From Novosphingobium pokkalii (GTDB lineage: Bacteria > Pseudomonadota > Alphaproteobacteria > Sphingomonadales > Sphingomonadaceae), in contig NZ_BMZP01000009.1 of NCBI RefSeq assembly GCF_014652855.1, positions 62,001 to 126,000 of the forward strand: DNA of 64,000 nucleotides, written 5' to 3'. This document shows positions 42,966 to 51,032 of this stretch, piece by piece; within the stretch, counting starts at the first letter, position 1; each line of letters starts with the position of its first letter. The translations under genes were made by a program, and so were the position numbers. Below the pieces are notes generated by a model. The model saw nothing but the letters and a program-made list of their open reading frames with translations, made no database searches and was not told the origin of the DNA.

Positions 42966-43745
42966 TCAAACTCCCATCATGCCGGCGGTGGTCGCACCGT
43001 CGATCGTCAGTTCCGCGCCGGAAATGAAGCCGGCCTCGTCGCTCGCCAGATAGGCGACCAGTCCGGCCACTTCCTCCACTTGCGCCATGCGGTTCATCGG
43101 CGCCATGCCTTCATAGATCGCGCGCACGGCGGCCGGATCGGGCTGGCTTTCCATTATCTGGCGAATGAGATCGGTCTCCACCACGCCGGGCAGGATCGCG
43201 TTGACGCGGATGCGGTAGCGCTTCTGCCCGCAATAGACCGCGGCGGACTTGGCCAGCGCCACCACGGCGGCCTTGGTGGTGGAATAGGTCACGTAATTGC
43301 CCAGCGGCCGCGCCGCGTTCATCGAGGAATTGACGATGATCGATCCGGTCGCGCCCTCGTTGCGGGCCATGGCGCGGATCGCGTGCTGGACGGTGAGCAT
43401 CACGCCGGTCTGGTTGATGCCGACCAGTTTGCTCCAGCCCTCGATCGTCACGTCCTCGATATTCGCGTCGCCCTGCTCGGTGCCGGCATTGGCGAAGGCG
43501 ATGTCGAGCCGGCCATGCTCGGCCAGGATGCTTTCGATCAGGGCGGGCCAGGCCGCTGCATCTTCCACGCGGTGGCTGACAAAGCGACCGCCCACTTCCT
43601 GCGCCAGCGCTTCGCCCAGTTCGGCGCGCGATCCGGTGAAGACCACTTTGGCCCCTTCGGCGGCCAGCCGCCGCACCGCGCCCGCGCCGATCCCGCTGGT
43701 GCCGCCGGTCACCAGCGCCACTTTTCCTTCCAGCCTTCTGGCCAC
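42966..43745 (-). CDS. Short-chain dehydrogenase/reductase
   Basis: The product has 259 residues with TGGTSGIG, NAG (ANAG) and the active site Ser with YSTTK. It starts at GTG 43745, supported by GGGAGAG seven bases upstream. First of the three-SDR operon, it is divergent from the Rieske gene at 43.9 kb. The region VYCGQKRYRIRVNAILPGVVETDL resembles hydroxysteroid-dehydrogenase-like SDRs. The substrate is unknown. Confidence 0.9.
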   Translation of the reverse strand: MARRLEGKVALVTGGTSGIGAGAVRRLAAEGAKVVFTGSRAELGEALAQEVGGRFVSHRVEDAAAWPALIESILAEHGRLDIAFANAGTEQGDANIEDVTIEGWSKLVGINQTGVMLTVQHAIRAMARNEGATGSIIVNSSMNAARPLGNYVTYSTTKAAVVALAKSAAVYCGQKRYRIRVNAILPGVVETDLIRQIMESQPDPAAVRAIYEGMAPMNRMAQVEEVAGLVAYLASDEAGFISGAELTIDGATTAGMMGV

Positions 43746-43910
43746 GGCCTGCTCTCCCGCTTTTTCGCTTGTGCCGCGATCATGCCGTGATCGGCGCGGT
43801 TGGGAAACCTATGCTTTGCGCAAGGTGACTTGCGCCGCCCGCGCGTAATAGACCAAGTTGCAATGCAAGCCGGGCGGGCATGATCCGGCGCGAGAGGACA
43901 GGACAGCATC

Positions 43911-45371
43911 ATGGCACCATCGGATATGCCAAGCCCCGGCAACACGGCCGAACGCCCCACGCCCGAAAGCTGCGGCCTGCCGGTGAGCGACGGGATAAGC
44001 TGGCTCGAACTCATGGCCGCCGATTCGCGGCCCGCACCCGATGTGCTGGTCACTCCCAGCTACCAGAACCGGGGCAGCACGCCGATTTCTGCCGCGCGCT
44101 ATACCAGCGAGCATTTCGCCCGGCTTGAACGCGAGCGGATGTGGCCGCGCGTGTGGCAGTTCGCCGCGCGCGAGGAAGACCTGCCCGATCCGGGCGACTA
44201 TGTCGTCTATGAAAACGCCGGGCGCAGCTTCCTGATTTCGCGGCAGGACGATGGCTCGGTCCGCGCCATGCACAACGTCTGCCTGCATCGCGGGCGCAAG
44301 CTGCGCACCGAAGATGGCAGCGCCGACCGGTTCGTCTGCCCGTTCCACGGCTTTGCCTGGAACAAGGACGGCAGCTTCAACCACATGCCCTGCAAGTGGG
44401 ATTTCCAGCATCTGGACGAAGCCAAGCTGTCGCTGCCGCCGGTCGAGGTGGGCCGCTGGGGCGGCTACATCTTCCTGCGCGAGGAGCCGGGCGGGCCGAG
44501 CCTGGAGGAATTCCTCGCCCCGCTGCCCGATCACTTCAAGCGCTGGCGGCACGAGGAATGCGTGACCGTGATGTGGGTGAGCAAGGAAGTGCCGGCCAAC
44601 TGGAAAGTCACCGCCGAGGCCTTCATGGAAGCCTGGCATACCGTGGTCACCCATCCGCAACTGCTGCCGTTCACCGGCGATTGCAACAGCGCCTACTGGA
44701 CCTGGGGCGATCACGTGAACGTCAACCTGGTGCCGTTCGGCACGATGTCCCCGCACCTCGATCCCTCGGGCAAGAGCGAGCAGTGGATCGTCGACCAGTT
44801 CGTGAAATACAACGGTCGCAGCGGCGACAATTATGACGCTGCCGCCGATCCCTATGCCGTCTCGGTGCCCGAAGGCATGACCGCGCGCGAGGCGCTCGGC
44901 GCCCGCATGCGCGCGGCCTATACCGCGCAGACCGGCTATGACCACGAGGACGCGACCGACGCCGAACTGCTCGACGCGCTGGTCTACAACGTCTTCCCCA
45001 ACTTTGCCCCCTGGGGCGGGTTCATGCCCAACATCGTCTATCGCTGGCGCCCCGGGAAAACGCCCGACACCTGCATCATGGAAGTGCGCATCCTGATGCG
45101 CGTGAAGAAAGGCGAGAAGCACCCGCGCGGTGTGCCGATGAAGTTCCTGAGGCTGGACCAGAAATGGACCGAAGCGCCCGAGCTGGGCATTCTGGGCGAC
45201 GTGTTCGAGCAGGACATGGACAACCTGCCCTATGTCCAGGAGGGGCTCCACGCTTCCAAGACCGGCAAAGTGCAACTGGGCAACTATCAGGAAATCCGCA
45301 TCCGCCAGTTCCAGCAGACGCTGGATCGCTATCTCGGCATCGCCGAAGGCAGCGACGGAGCCGATGCGTGA
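43911..45371 (+). CDS. Rieske non-heme iron oxygenase, alpha subunit
   Basis: The product has 486 residues, the longest of the four. Ligands are Cys124, His126, Cys143 and His146 (CLHRGRKL .. CPFHGF). Iron-site histidines are His243 and His248 in EAFMEAWHTVVTHPQ. An N-terminal extension of about 60 residues precedes the fold. It is coupled by GTGA to a ThuA-like gene and divergent from the three-SDR operon, so hydroxylation and alcohol oxidation are probably co-regulated. Sequence style differs from the tandem pair at 37-39 kb, implying another step or substrate. Confidence 0.91.
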   Translation: MAPSDMPSPGNTAERPTPESCGLPVSDGISWLELMAADSRPAPDVLVTPSYQNRGSTPISAARYTSEHFARLERERMWPRVWQFAAREEDLPDPGDYVVYENAGRSFLISRQDDGSVRAMHNVCLHRGRKLRTEDGSADRFVCPFHGFAWNKDGSFNHMPCKWDFQHLDEAKLSLPPVEVGRWGGYIFLREEPGGPSLEEFLAPLPDHFKRWRHEECVTVMWVSKEVPANWKVTAEAFMEAWHTVVTHPQLLPFTGDCNSAYWTWGDHVNVNLVPFGTMSPHLDPSGKSEQWIVDQFVKYNGRSGDNYDAAADPYAVSVPEGMTAREALGARMRAAYTAQTGYDHEDATDAELLDALVYNVFPNFAPWGGFMPNIVYRWRPGKTPDTCIMEVRILMRVKKGEKHPRGVPMKFLRLDQKWTEAPELGILGDVFEQDMDNLPYVQEGLHASKTGKVQLGNYQEIRIRQFQQTLDRYLGIAEGSDGADA

Positions 45372-46162
45372 GCGAGACGCCGCCAGACGCCCACCCCCGC
45401 CGGATCGATTGCGTGCTGATCTGCGGCGGGGTGTGGCACGATATCGACTTTGCCCGGCTCGAACTGCTCAAGCTCTTGGCCGATGATCCCGCCGTGCGCA
45501 CCCGCGTGTTCGAGGATTACGAGAACATCGCCGCGATCGAGGGGGCCGATATCCTGATCACCTATACGTGCGACATCACCCCGTCGCTGCCGGCGCAGGA
45601 AGCGCTCAAGGCCTGGCTGGCGCGCGGTGGGCGCTGGTATGCCCTGCACGGCACCAACTCCGTGCTGCGCCTGCTGTCGGATGGCCCCAACGCCGGCCTG
45701 TGGGATGCGCCGCGCTGGGCGCCGCTGTTCATGGACCTGCTCGGCAGCCAGTTCATCAGCCATCCGCCGATCGCGCCCTATCGCGTCGAAGTGGCCGATC
45801 CCGATCATCCGCTGGTCCAGGGGGTGGAACCGTTCGAGACCACGGACGAGCTCTATCACCTCGAAACCCACGGCGATCTCCACGTGCTGCTCGATACCTG
45901 CTGCACCGAGCCCGGCACCGGCTTTGTCGAGGCCGAAGCCGCGCCCGGCCGCCATCCGGTGTTCTACATCAAGCACCACGGCGCGGGCGCGGTGCTCTAC
46001 CTCACGCTCGGCCACTGCCGGGGGCATTATGACCTGCAACCCCTGCTCGACTGGTGGCCCAGCGTGGACCGCTGCGCCTGGGACTTGCCGGTGTTCCACG
46101 ACCTGCTGCGCCGGGGGGTGGCCTGGTTGAAGGAGCCGCTCGGTGAGGCTGCGGGCGAATAG
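45368..46162 (+). CDS. ThuA-like domain protein
   Basis: The product has 264 residues and begins at GTG 45368, overlapping the Rieske stop (GTGA). The fold core is ADILITYTCDITPSLPAQEALKAWLARGGRWYALHGTNS with a later VFYIKHHGAGAVLYLTLGHCRGHYDL that closely follows the ThuA family. It is the second ThuA-like protein of the cluster. Family members act in trehalose/keto-sugar metabolism; here it could process an oxidised glycosyl group or a ring-derived intermediate. Function is open. Confidence 0.87.
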   Translation: MSETPPDAHPRRIDCVLICGGVWHDIDFARLELLKLLADDPAVRTRVFEDYENIAAIEGADILITYTCDITPSLPAQEALKAWLARGGRWYALHGTNSVLRLLSDGPNAGLWDAPRWAPLFMDLLGSQFISHPPIAPYRVEVADPDHPLVQGVEPFETTDELYHLETHGDLHVLLDTCCTEPGTGFVEAEAAPGRHPVFYIKHHGAGAVLYLTLGHCRGHYDLQPLLDWWPSVDRCAWDLPVFHDLLRRGVAWLKEPLGEAAGE

Positions 46163-46174
46163 GACGTTGGCGTT

Positions 46175-46263
46175 GCGGAGGGCCCCGGATCAAGTCCGGG
46201 GCGACGATGGGTTTGCGCGGTTCCCAATATCCGTCGCGCCGGACTTGATCCGGGGCCCTCCGC
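46175..46263. repeat. Perfect 25-base inverted repeat with GGATCAAGTCC core
   Basis: Arms 46175-46199 and 46239-46263 are exact inverted copies around a 39-base loop, between the convergent ThuA-like and phospholipase genes. The core CCCCGGATCAAGTCCGGGG belongs to the same family as 54567-54660 and to a repeat widespread in alphaproteobacteria. Confidence 0.85.
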
Positions 46264-46276
46264 TCCCGTCAGCGCC

Positions 46277-48343
46277 TCAAACCGTAACCACCGTGCCCAT
46301 CGCCGGATCGGACCAGCTCGGCCGCCCGGTCTCGACATGCCCTGCAAAGCGCCGCAGGAAGCCATCGGGGCCGTCCACCGCGAGGTCATACCAATGGTGG
46401 CTGGCCGCGACCGGCACGGCCACGCGCCGGCTCTGCCCGGCGGCGAGCGTCACGCGCGCGACTTCGCCCGCGCCATAGGCTAGGCGCCGCACCACCAGCG
46501 CCACCGGCGCAGGGCCGGGATTGGCCAGAGTCAGCCACACGCGGTCGCCCGCCTCCTCCAGCGTCACCCGCGCCGGGGGCGGCAGCGGCCCGGCCAGATC
46601 GCGCACGAAGCCGTTGGGGCCGCGCACCGTCAGGCGGCAAGGCCCCTGCGCCAGGCCCGGCGGGCGATCGCGCAGGCTGGCGCCCGCCGCCACGGTATAA
46701 GTCCACGGACCTGCCGTACCGCCACGGTCATAGACCTGGAACACCGCGCCCTGACGGCCGGTATTGGCAAAGACCAGTTGCCATTCGGCGCCCTCGCCCG
46801 CTTCGCTCACTGCCAGGCGATAGGGCAGCGCGCGCGCCGGGCGCTGGCCCGGCTCCTGTACCGGCATGGCCTGCTGTGCCGGCGGCTGCGGCTTGGGCAG
46901 CGCCGCCTGCGCCGCCACGCGGGCGTGGTAATCGCCGATCGCGGGCAGGGATTGCAGGGCATGGATCGCCGCGCCATCGGGATCGGCAAAATCGAACATG
47001 TCCACCAGATCGCCGGTCACCGCGCGGCGCCACGGGGAAATGTTGGGCTCCATCACGCCAAAGCGCCGCTCCAGGAAGCGGATCACCGAAGTATGGTCGT
47101 TGACGCCGGAATGGACGAAGCCGCCGCGCGTCCACGGCGAGACCACCAGCAGCGGCACGCGGATGCCCAGCCCCACCGGCTCGCCCTTGTAGGCCTCGCC
47201 GCGCGTGTCCACGCTGCTCAGGCCCTGCGCGCGCGTCACCGCCGGCACCGGGCCGGGCACGTGATCGAAAAAGCCGTCGTTTTCGTCATAGTTGAGGATC
47301 AGCGCGGTCTTGGCCCAGACCTCGGGATTGGCCACCAGCGCCGCGAGCAGCCGCGCGGTCAGGCTTTCGCCAAAGGCGGGCGGCGCCTCGGGATGCTCGG
47401 AATAGCGCGCGGGGGCGACGATCCAGGAAACCTGCGGCAGGCTGTCGGCCGCCACGTCCTTGGCAAAGGCCGAGACGAGGTATTGCGCCTCTGACTTTTC
47501 GGCGGTCTCCGCGCTCGATCCGGCCACCCACGCCCGCCCCCGGCGATAGAGCGACGAGGCGCGATCCAGCCCCCGGAAGCTGGCAAAGAACGGCAGCGAG
47601 TTGTCGCCGAAATTCTCGTATTCCTGATAGACCTGCCAGCTTATCCCGGCCGCTTCCAGCCGCTCGGCATAGGTCGTCCAGCGCGCCGCGCCGGGGAAAT
47701 CGGCCTTGTCGCGCGCCATGTCGGCGGTCCAGTTGCCATCGTCGGCATTGTCCACCGCCTGCAAGCGGTCGTCGCCCACGCTCAGCCCGCTGGTGCCGGA
47801 AAACAGGAACATGCGATTGGGATTGGTCGGCCCGTGGATCGAGCAGAAGTACTGGTCGCCAATGGTGAAGGCATCGGCCAGCGCATGGTAGAACGGAATG
47901 TCGCCGCGCACGAAATGGCCCATCGTCTGGGGCGACTTGTGCCTGATCCAGCTATCGTATTCGGCCCAGTCGGCAAAGGCGCCTTTCCAGCTATGGTCCA
48001 GGCTTTTCAGCCCTTGCGCATTGCTGATCGTACCATCCATGTGGAACGGCAGGACAACACCTTGACCATCGGGGGCAGGCTGGTGAAACACGCTGCGCCC
48101 GTTGCGCAGCAGCAGCGGGCGCGGATCGCCATAGCCGCGCACGCCGCGCAGGGTGCCGTAATAGTGATCGAACGAGCGGTTTTCCTGCATCAGGATCACC
48201 ACATGCTCCACATCGGCCAGCGTGCCGGTGCGGCGCGCGGCGGGCAGCGCCAGGGCCTTGGCAATCGCTGGCGGCAAGGCGCCCGCGGCACTCGCCGCCG
48301 CCACTGCCTTGAGGAAATCGCGCCGCCCTGACCGCTGCATCAT
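46277..48343 (-). CDS. Tat-exported phospholipase C (phosphocholine-specific type)
   Basis: The product has 688 residues. The leader RSGRRDFLKAVAAASAAGALP is a clear twin-arginine signal. The catalytic domain opens with VEHVVILMQENRSFDHYYGTLRGVRGYGDPRP and holds the acid-phosphatase-like metal site (YDENDGFFDHV). Two C-terminal DUF756-type repeats follow (from about residue 490 and 600). The family removes phosphocholine or related headgroups from phospholipids and sphingomyelin, helping phosphate or choline supply. It stands alone, convergent with the ThuA-like gene and separated from it by a repeat. No phosphate-box was recognised. Confidence 0.92.
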   Translation of the reverse strand: MMQRSGRRDFLKAVAAASAAGALPPAIAKALALPAARRTGTLADVEHVVILMQENRSFDHYYGTLRGVRGYGDPRPLLLRNGRSVFHQPAPDGQGVVLPFHMDGTISNAQGLKSLDHSWKGAFADWAEYDSWIRHKSPQTMGHFVRGDIPFYHALADAFTIGDQYFCSIHGPTNPNRMFLFSGTSGLSVGDDRLQAVDNADDGNWTADMARDKADFPGAARWTTYAERLEAAGISWQVYQEYENFGDNSLPFFASFRGLDRASSLYRRGRAWVAGSSAETAEKSEAQYLVSAFAKDVAADSLPQVSWIVAPARYSEHPEAPPAFGESLTARLLAALVANPEVWAKTALILNYDENDGFFDHVPGPVPAVTRAQGLSSVDTRGEAYKGEPVGLGIRVPLLVVSPWTRGGFVHSGVNDHTSVIRFLERRFGVMEPNISPWRRAVTGDLVDMFDFADPDGAAIHALQSLPAIGDYHARVAAQAALPKPQPPAQQAMPVQEPGQRPARALPYRLAVSEAGEGAEWQLVFANTGRQGAVFQVYDRGGTAGPWTYTVAAGASLRDRPPGLAQGPCRLTVRGPNGFVRDLAGPLPPPARVTLEEAGDRVWLTLANPGPAPVALVVRRLAYGAGEVARVTLAAGQSRRVAVPVAASHHWYDLAVDGPDGFLRRFAGHVETGRPSWSDPAMGTVVTV

Positions 48344-48407
48344 GGGAATCCCTAAATACCGAAGCCTGCCCCGTTATCTGCCTTGTCGAACAGATTTGTG
48401 ACAGCTT

Positions 48408-48941
48408 TCACCGCCATGAGCTGTCATCGCGCGGCAAGCGCTGGAAATCGTCCACCACGCGCACCTGGTGCGGCGGCGCCGCGCCCCAGCGCCAGAACAC
48501 CACGTTGCGGTCTTCGCTCTGCGCGCGATGGGCAAAGCTGGGCACGATCACCCCGGCCGCCCCTTGCGCGATCAGGCGCCTGGCCAGGGTCCAGGTGGGC
48601 GGCACCTGCCCGCGATCGGCCAGGTCTTCCCACGCGCAGGCAAGATCGGCCGGCGCAACTGCCAGCGCAGAGAGCGTCGCGGGATCGGTCAGGTCGAGGA
48701 GGTCGGCGCAATCCACGTCATAGGAACAGAGCGTCAGCGGCTGCGCCTTGAAGGCAAAGCCCTGCTGCGCTTCCAGCCAGGCGGTTTCGGGCCGCAGCGC
48801 GGTATAGAGCGCCGGCGTACCCAGCGGATTGAACCGCCCGCCATGGCGCGCCGCGCCTTCACCCGAAACCGGATCGAAGGCCCAGCGCGGATGGTGCGCG
48901 CGATAGACCGCGCCCACCAGCTTGCTGCGCGGCAGTGTCAA
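48408..48941 (-). CDS. RES-domain toxin of a type II toxin-antitoxin pair
   Basis: The product has about 177 residues. The RES signature shows as VYRAHHPRWAFDPVSGEGAARHGGRFNPLGTPALYTA, followed by E(T)AWLEAQQGFAF; these include the Arg, Tyr and Glu used to bind NAD. RES toxins degrade NAD+. I place the start at TTG 48941, which overlaps the antitoxin stop as TTGA with GAGGGTGG upstream; no ATG is available close by, and longer frames run back through the antitoxin gene. The toxin follows its antitoxin, the usual order for this family. Confidence 0.86.
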   Translation of the reverse strand: MTLPRSKLVGAVYRAHHPRWAFDPVSGEGAARHGGRFNPLGTPALYTALRPETAWLEAQQGFAFKAQPLTLCSYDVDCADLLDLTDPATLSALAVAPADLACAWEDLADRGQVPPTWTLARRLIAQGAAGVIVPSFAHRAQSEDRNVVFWRWGAAPPHQVRVVDDFQRLPRDDSSWR

Positions 48942-49300
48942 GCAAAGCCACCCTCGGCCACGCGGCTGAGATAGCGCTTCACCGCTTCGCCCCGCCCGGC
49001 ATGGACCAGATCCTCGGCCGTCTGGTCCCCGAACGAGGGCAGTGGCTGCGAGCGATACCAGGCAAAGGCGGCCAGTTCCGAGCCCGTCCACGGGATCACC
49101 CGGTTGACGATCTCGACCATGTCGCGCAGCCGCTTTTGCGTGGCGGGCGAGGCCACGCGGCTGGCCTTGGACACGCTGTCGCGCGAGAGGCCCAGCGCAT
49201 GGGCCAGTTCGGTCTTGGTGATGCGCAACCGGCCCGAGACGACATCGGGCGAAACCGCCCCGCCTTGCCCGACCACATCCACCAGAAACGCCGTTGCCAC
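48938..49300 (-). CDS. Xre/MbcA/ParS-type antitoxin
   Basis: The product has 120 residues beginning at GTG 49300 (GGTGAGG upstream). A helix-turn-helix (LRITKTELAHALGLSRDSVSKASRVASPATQKRLRDMVEIVNRV) is followed by a DUF2384-like C-terminal domain (WYRSQPLPSFGDQTAEDLVHAGRGEAVKRYLSRVAEGGFA) that blocks the RES toxin active site in characterised pairs. It probably represses its own promoter through the palindrome at 49322-49338. Confidence 0.88.
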   Translation of the reverse strand: MATAFLVDVVGQGGAVSPDVVSGRLRITKTELAHALGLSRDSVSKASRVASPATQKRLRDMVEIVNRVIPWTGSELAAFAWYRSQPLPSFGDQTAEDLVHAGRGEAVKRYLSRVAEGGFA

Positions 49301-49321
49301 GCCTGCCTCACCAAATGCCGC

Positions 49322-49338
49322 TATATTGGGGCAATATA
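49322..49338. promoter_or_regulatory. Palindrome TATATTGGGGCAATATA before the toxin-antitoxin pair
   Basis: Perfect seven-base arms around GGG, extended by GCCGC/GCGGC on the flanks. It ends 22 bases from the antitoxin GTG and is likely the antitoxin operator overlapping the promoter. Confidence 0.65.
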
Positions 49339-49381
49339 CGCGGCTTTGTGGTTTTTACAAGGTGCGTCGGGGCAGGCTTCG

Positions 49382-49477
49382 CACCACCCCCAACCCCCTC
49401 CTCTAAAGAGGAGGGGACTTTATTTTCAGCGCCTTATCTCCCCCTCCTCTTCAGAGGAGGGGGTCGGGGGGTGGTGG
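49382..49477. repeat. CT-rich palindrome pair, copy 3
   Basis: Same inverted-unit structure as 24655-24752 and 33893-33990, with a slightly altered left unit (TCTAAAGA centre) and a different spacer. It lies between the toxin-antitoxin promoter and the trehalase stop. Confidence 0.85.
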
Positions 49478-49487
49478 AAACCTGGCG

Positions 49488-51032
49488 CTACCCGCCATAC
49501 TTCTCCAAAAACGCCCGCGTCACCCCGTTGGTCCAGCCAAACCCGTCCTGCAACGGATACTCCCCGCCGCCACCGGGCGCATGAGTCTCGACGTCGTATT
49601 TCTCCAGCATCTTGCCGGTCTCGTCATAGGCCGCCGCCACCGTCGCCAGCCAGCGCCGGGCAATCGTGGCGGCAAGATCAACCTGGCCATAACGCGCCAG
49701 GCCCTGGTGCGCGATCCATTGCAGTGGCGCCCAGCCATTGGGATCGTCCCACTGCTGCCCGGTGCGCAAGGGCGTGGTACGCAATCCGCCGGGCGCAAGG
49801 AGTTGAGCCGAAACCAGACGCGCCACCGCGCTGGCCTGCGCTGGCGTCGCCAGGCCGACGAACAGGGGATAGAGCGTCGCGGCCGAAACGCGCGGGGTCG
49901 GCGCCCGCCGCTCGCGGTCCCAATCGGCAAAGCGGCCTTCGCCCGGCAGCCACAGCCAGCGCTGGATGGCGCGGCCGCGCGCGGCGGCCTGCGCGGCGAA
50001 ATCGGCGGCGCAGGCCTTGTCGCCCGCTGCGGCGCAGCGGCGGGCAATAGCCTGTTCCTGCGCCCAGAGCAGGCTGTTGAGATCGACCGGCACGATCTGC
50101 GTGGTGCGGATCGTGTCCAGCCGCGCCGGATCGGCCAGCCAGCGCGAGGAATAGTCCCACCCGCTTTCCGCCCCGGCGCGCAAGTCCTTGTAGACTTCGG
50201 CCACAGGGCGCCCGGACGTGCGCGCCGTGGCCACGTCCTCTGCCCAGGATTCATCGCGCGGACCGGGGGCATCGTCCCAATAGCGGTTGAGCAGGCTGCC
50301 ATCGGGCATGCGCACAACCCGCGCTGCCGCGCCGCTTTGGCGGGCGGCGGCAGCGCCTTTCATCCAGAATGCGTGTTCCGCCTTGAGCGCGGCAAGATGG
50401 CGCGCCGCCGTCACGGCATCGTGGCGCGGATCAAGATCGGCCATCAAGGCCAGGAACGGCGGCTGCGAGCGGCCGAGGTAATAGGTCCGCGTGCCATTGG
50501 GCACGAAGCCATAGCGCGCCACCAGGCTGTCGAAATCGTCGAGCATGCCGGTGATCAGCCGGTCCTGCCCATCGGCCTTGAGGCCGAGCATGGTGAAATA
50601 GCTGTCCCAGTAATAGATTTCGCGAAAGCGCCCGCCCGGCACGACATAGGGCTCGGGCATGGCAAGCGCGGAGGAACCGGGCGGCGGGGTGAACGCCGGG
50701 CGCGTCAATTGTGGCCACAGAGCGGCGATATGCTCGCGCAGGCTGGGCTTGGCGCCGGGTTGCGCGGGCACCACGAAATGCCGCTCGACAAAGGCGCGCA
50801 GCGCGTCGGCCCCTTGCGGCCGCTCGGCGCGCCAGGCCGCCATGACGGCGTCGGGCGCCTCGCGCGGGGTGGCATCGGCAAAGGTCTTGCTGTCGGGATA
50901 GATCCGCGCCGCCTGCACCGCTTCGAACAGCGGCCCGAACAGCACTTGCGGTGGGGGCGGCAGCGACTGCCCCATCGTGGCCAGCGCCACCAGGCCCAAG
51001 CCCGCGCCGCGCAACAGCATGCGCAGGCTCAT
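49488..51032 (-). CDS. treA: Periplasmic trehalase (GH37)
   Basis: The product has 514 residues. A signal peptide (to about residue 22) precedes the (alpha/alpha)6 barrel. Both GH37 signatures are intact: PGGRFREIYYWDSYF and QQWDDPNGWAPLQW. The catalytic acid lies in AESGWDYSSRWLAD and the base region in GGGGEYPLQDGFGWTNG. It splits trehalose into two glucose in the periplasm. The ATG overlaps the halogenase stop by four bases, making it the third gene of the operon 52501-49488. Confidence 0.93.
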   Translation of the reverse strand: MSLRMLLRGAGLGLVALATMGQSLPPPPQVLFGPLFEAVQAARIYPDSKTFADATPREAPDAVMAAWRAERPQGADALRAFVERHFVVPAQPGAKPSLREHIAALWPQLTRPAFTPPPGSSALAMPEPYVVPGGRFREIYYWDSYFTMLGLKADGQDRLITGMLDDFDSLVARYGFVPNGTRTYYLGRSQPPFLALMADLDPRHDAVTAARHLAALKAEHAFWMKGAAAARQSGAAARVVRMPDGSLLNRYWDDAPGPRDESWAEDVATARTSGRPVAEVYKDLRAGAESGWDYSSRWLADPARLDTIRTTQIVPVDLNSLLWAQEQAIARRCAAAGDKACAADFAAQAAARGRAIQRWLWLPGEGRFADWDRERRAPTPRVSAATLYPLFVGLATPAQASAVARLVSAQLLAPGGLRTTPLRTGQQWDDPNGWAPLQWIAHQGLARYGQVDLAATIARRWLATVAAAYDETGKMLEKYDVETHAPGGGGEYPLQDGFGWTNGVTRAFLEKYGG

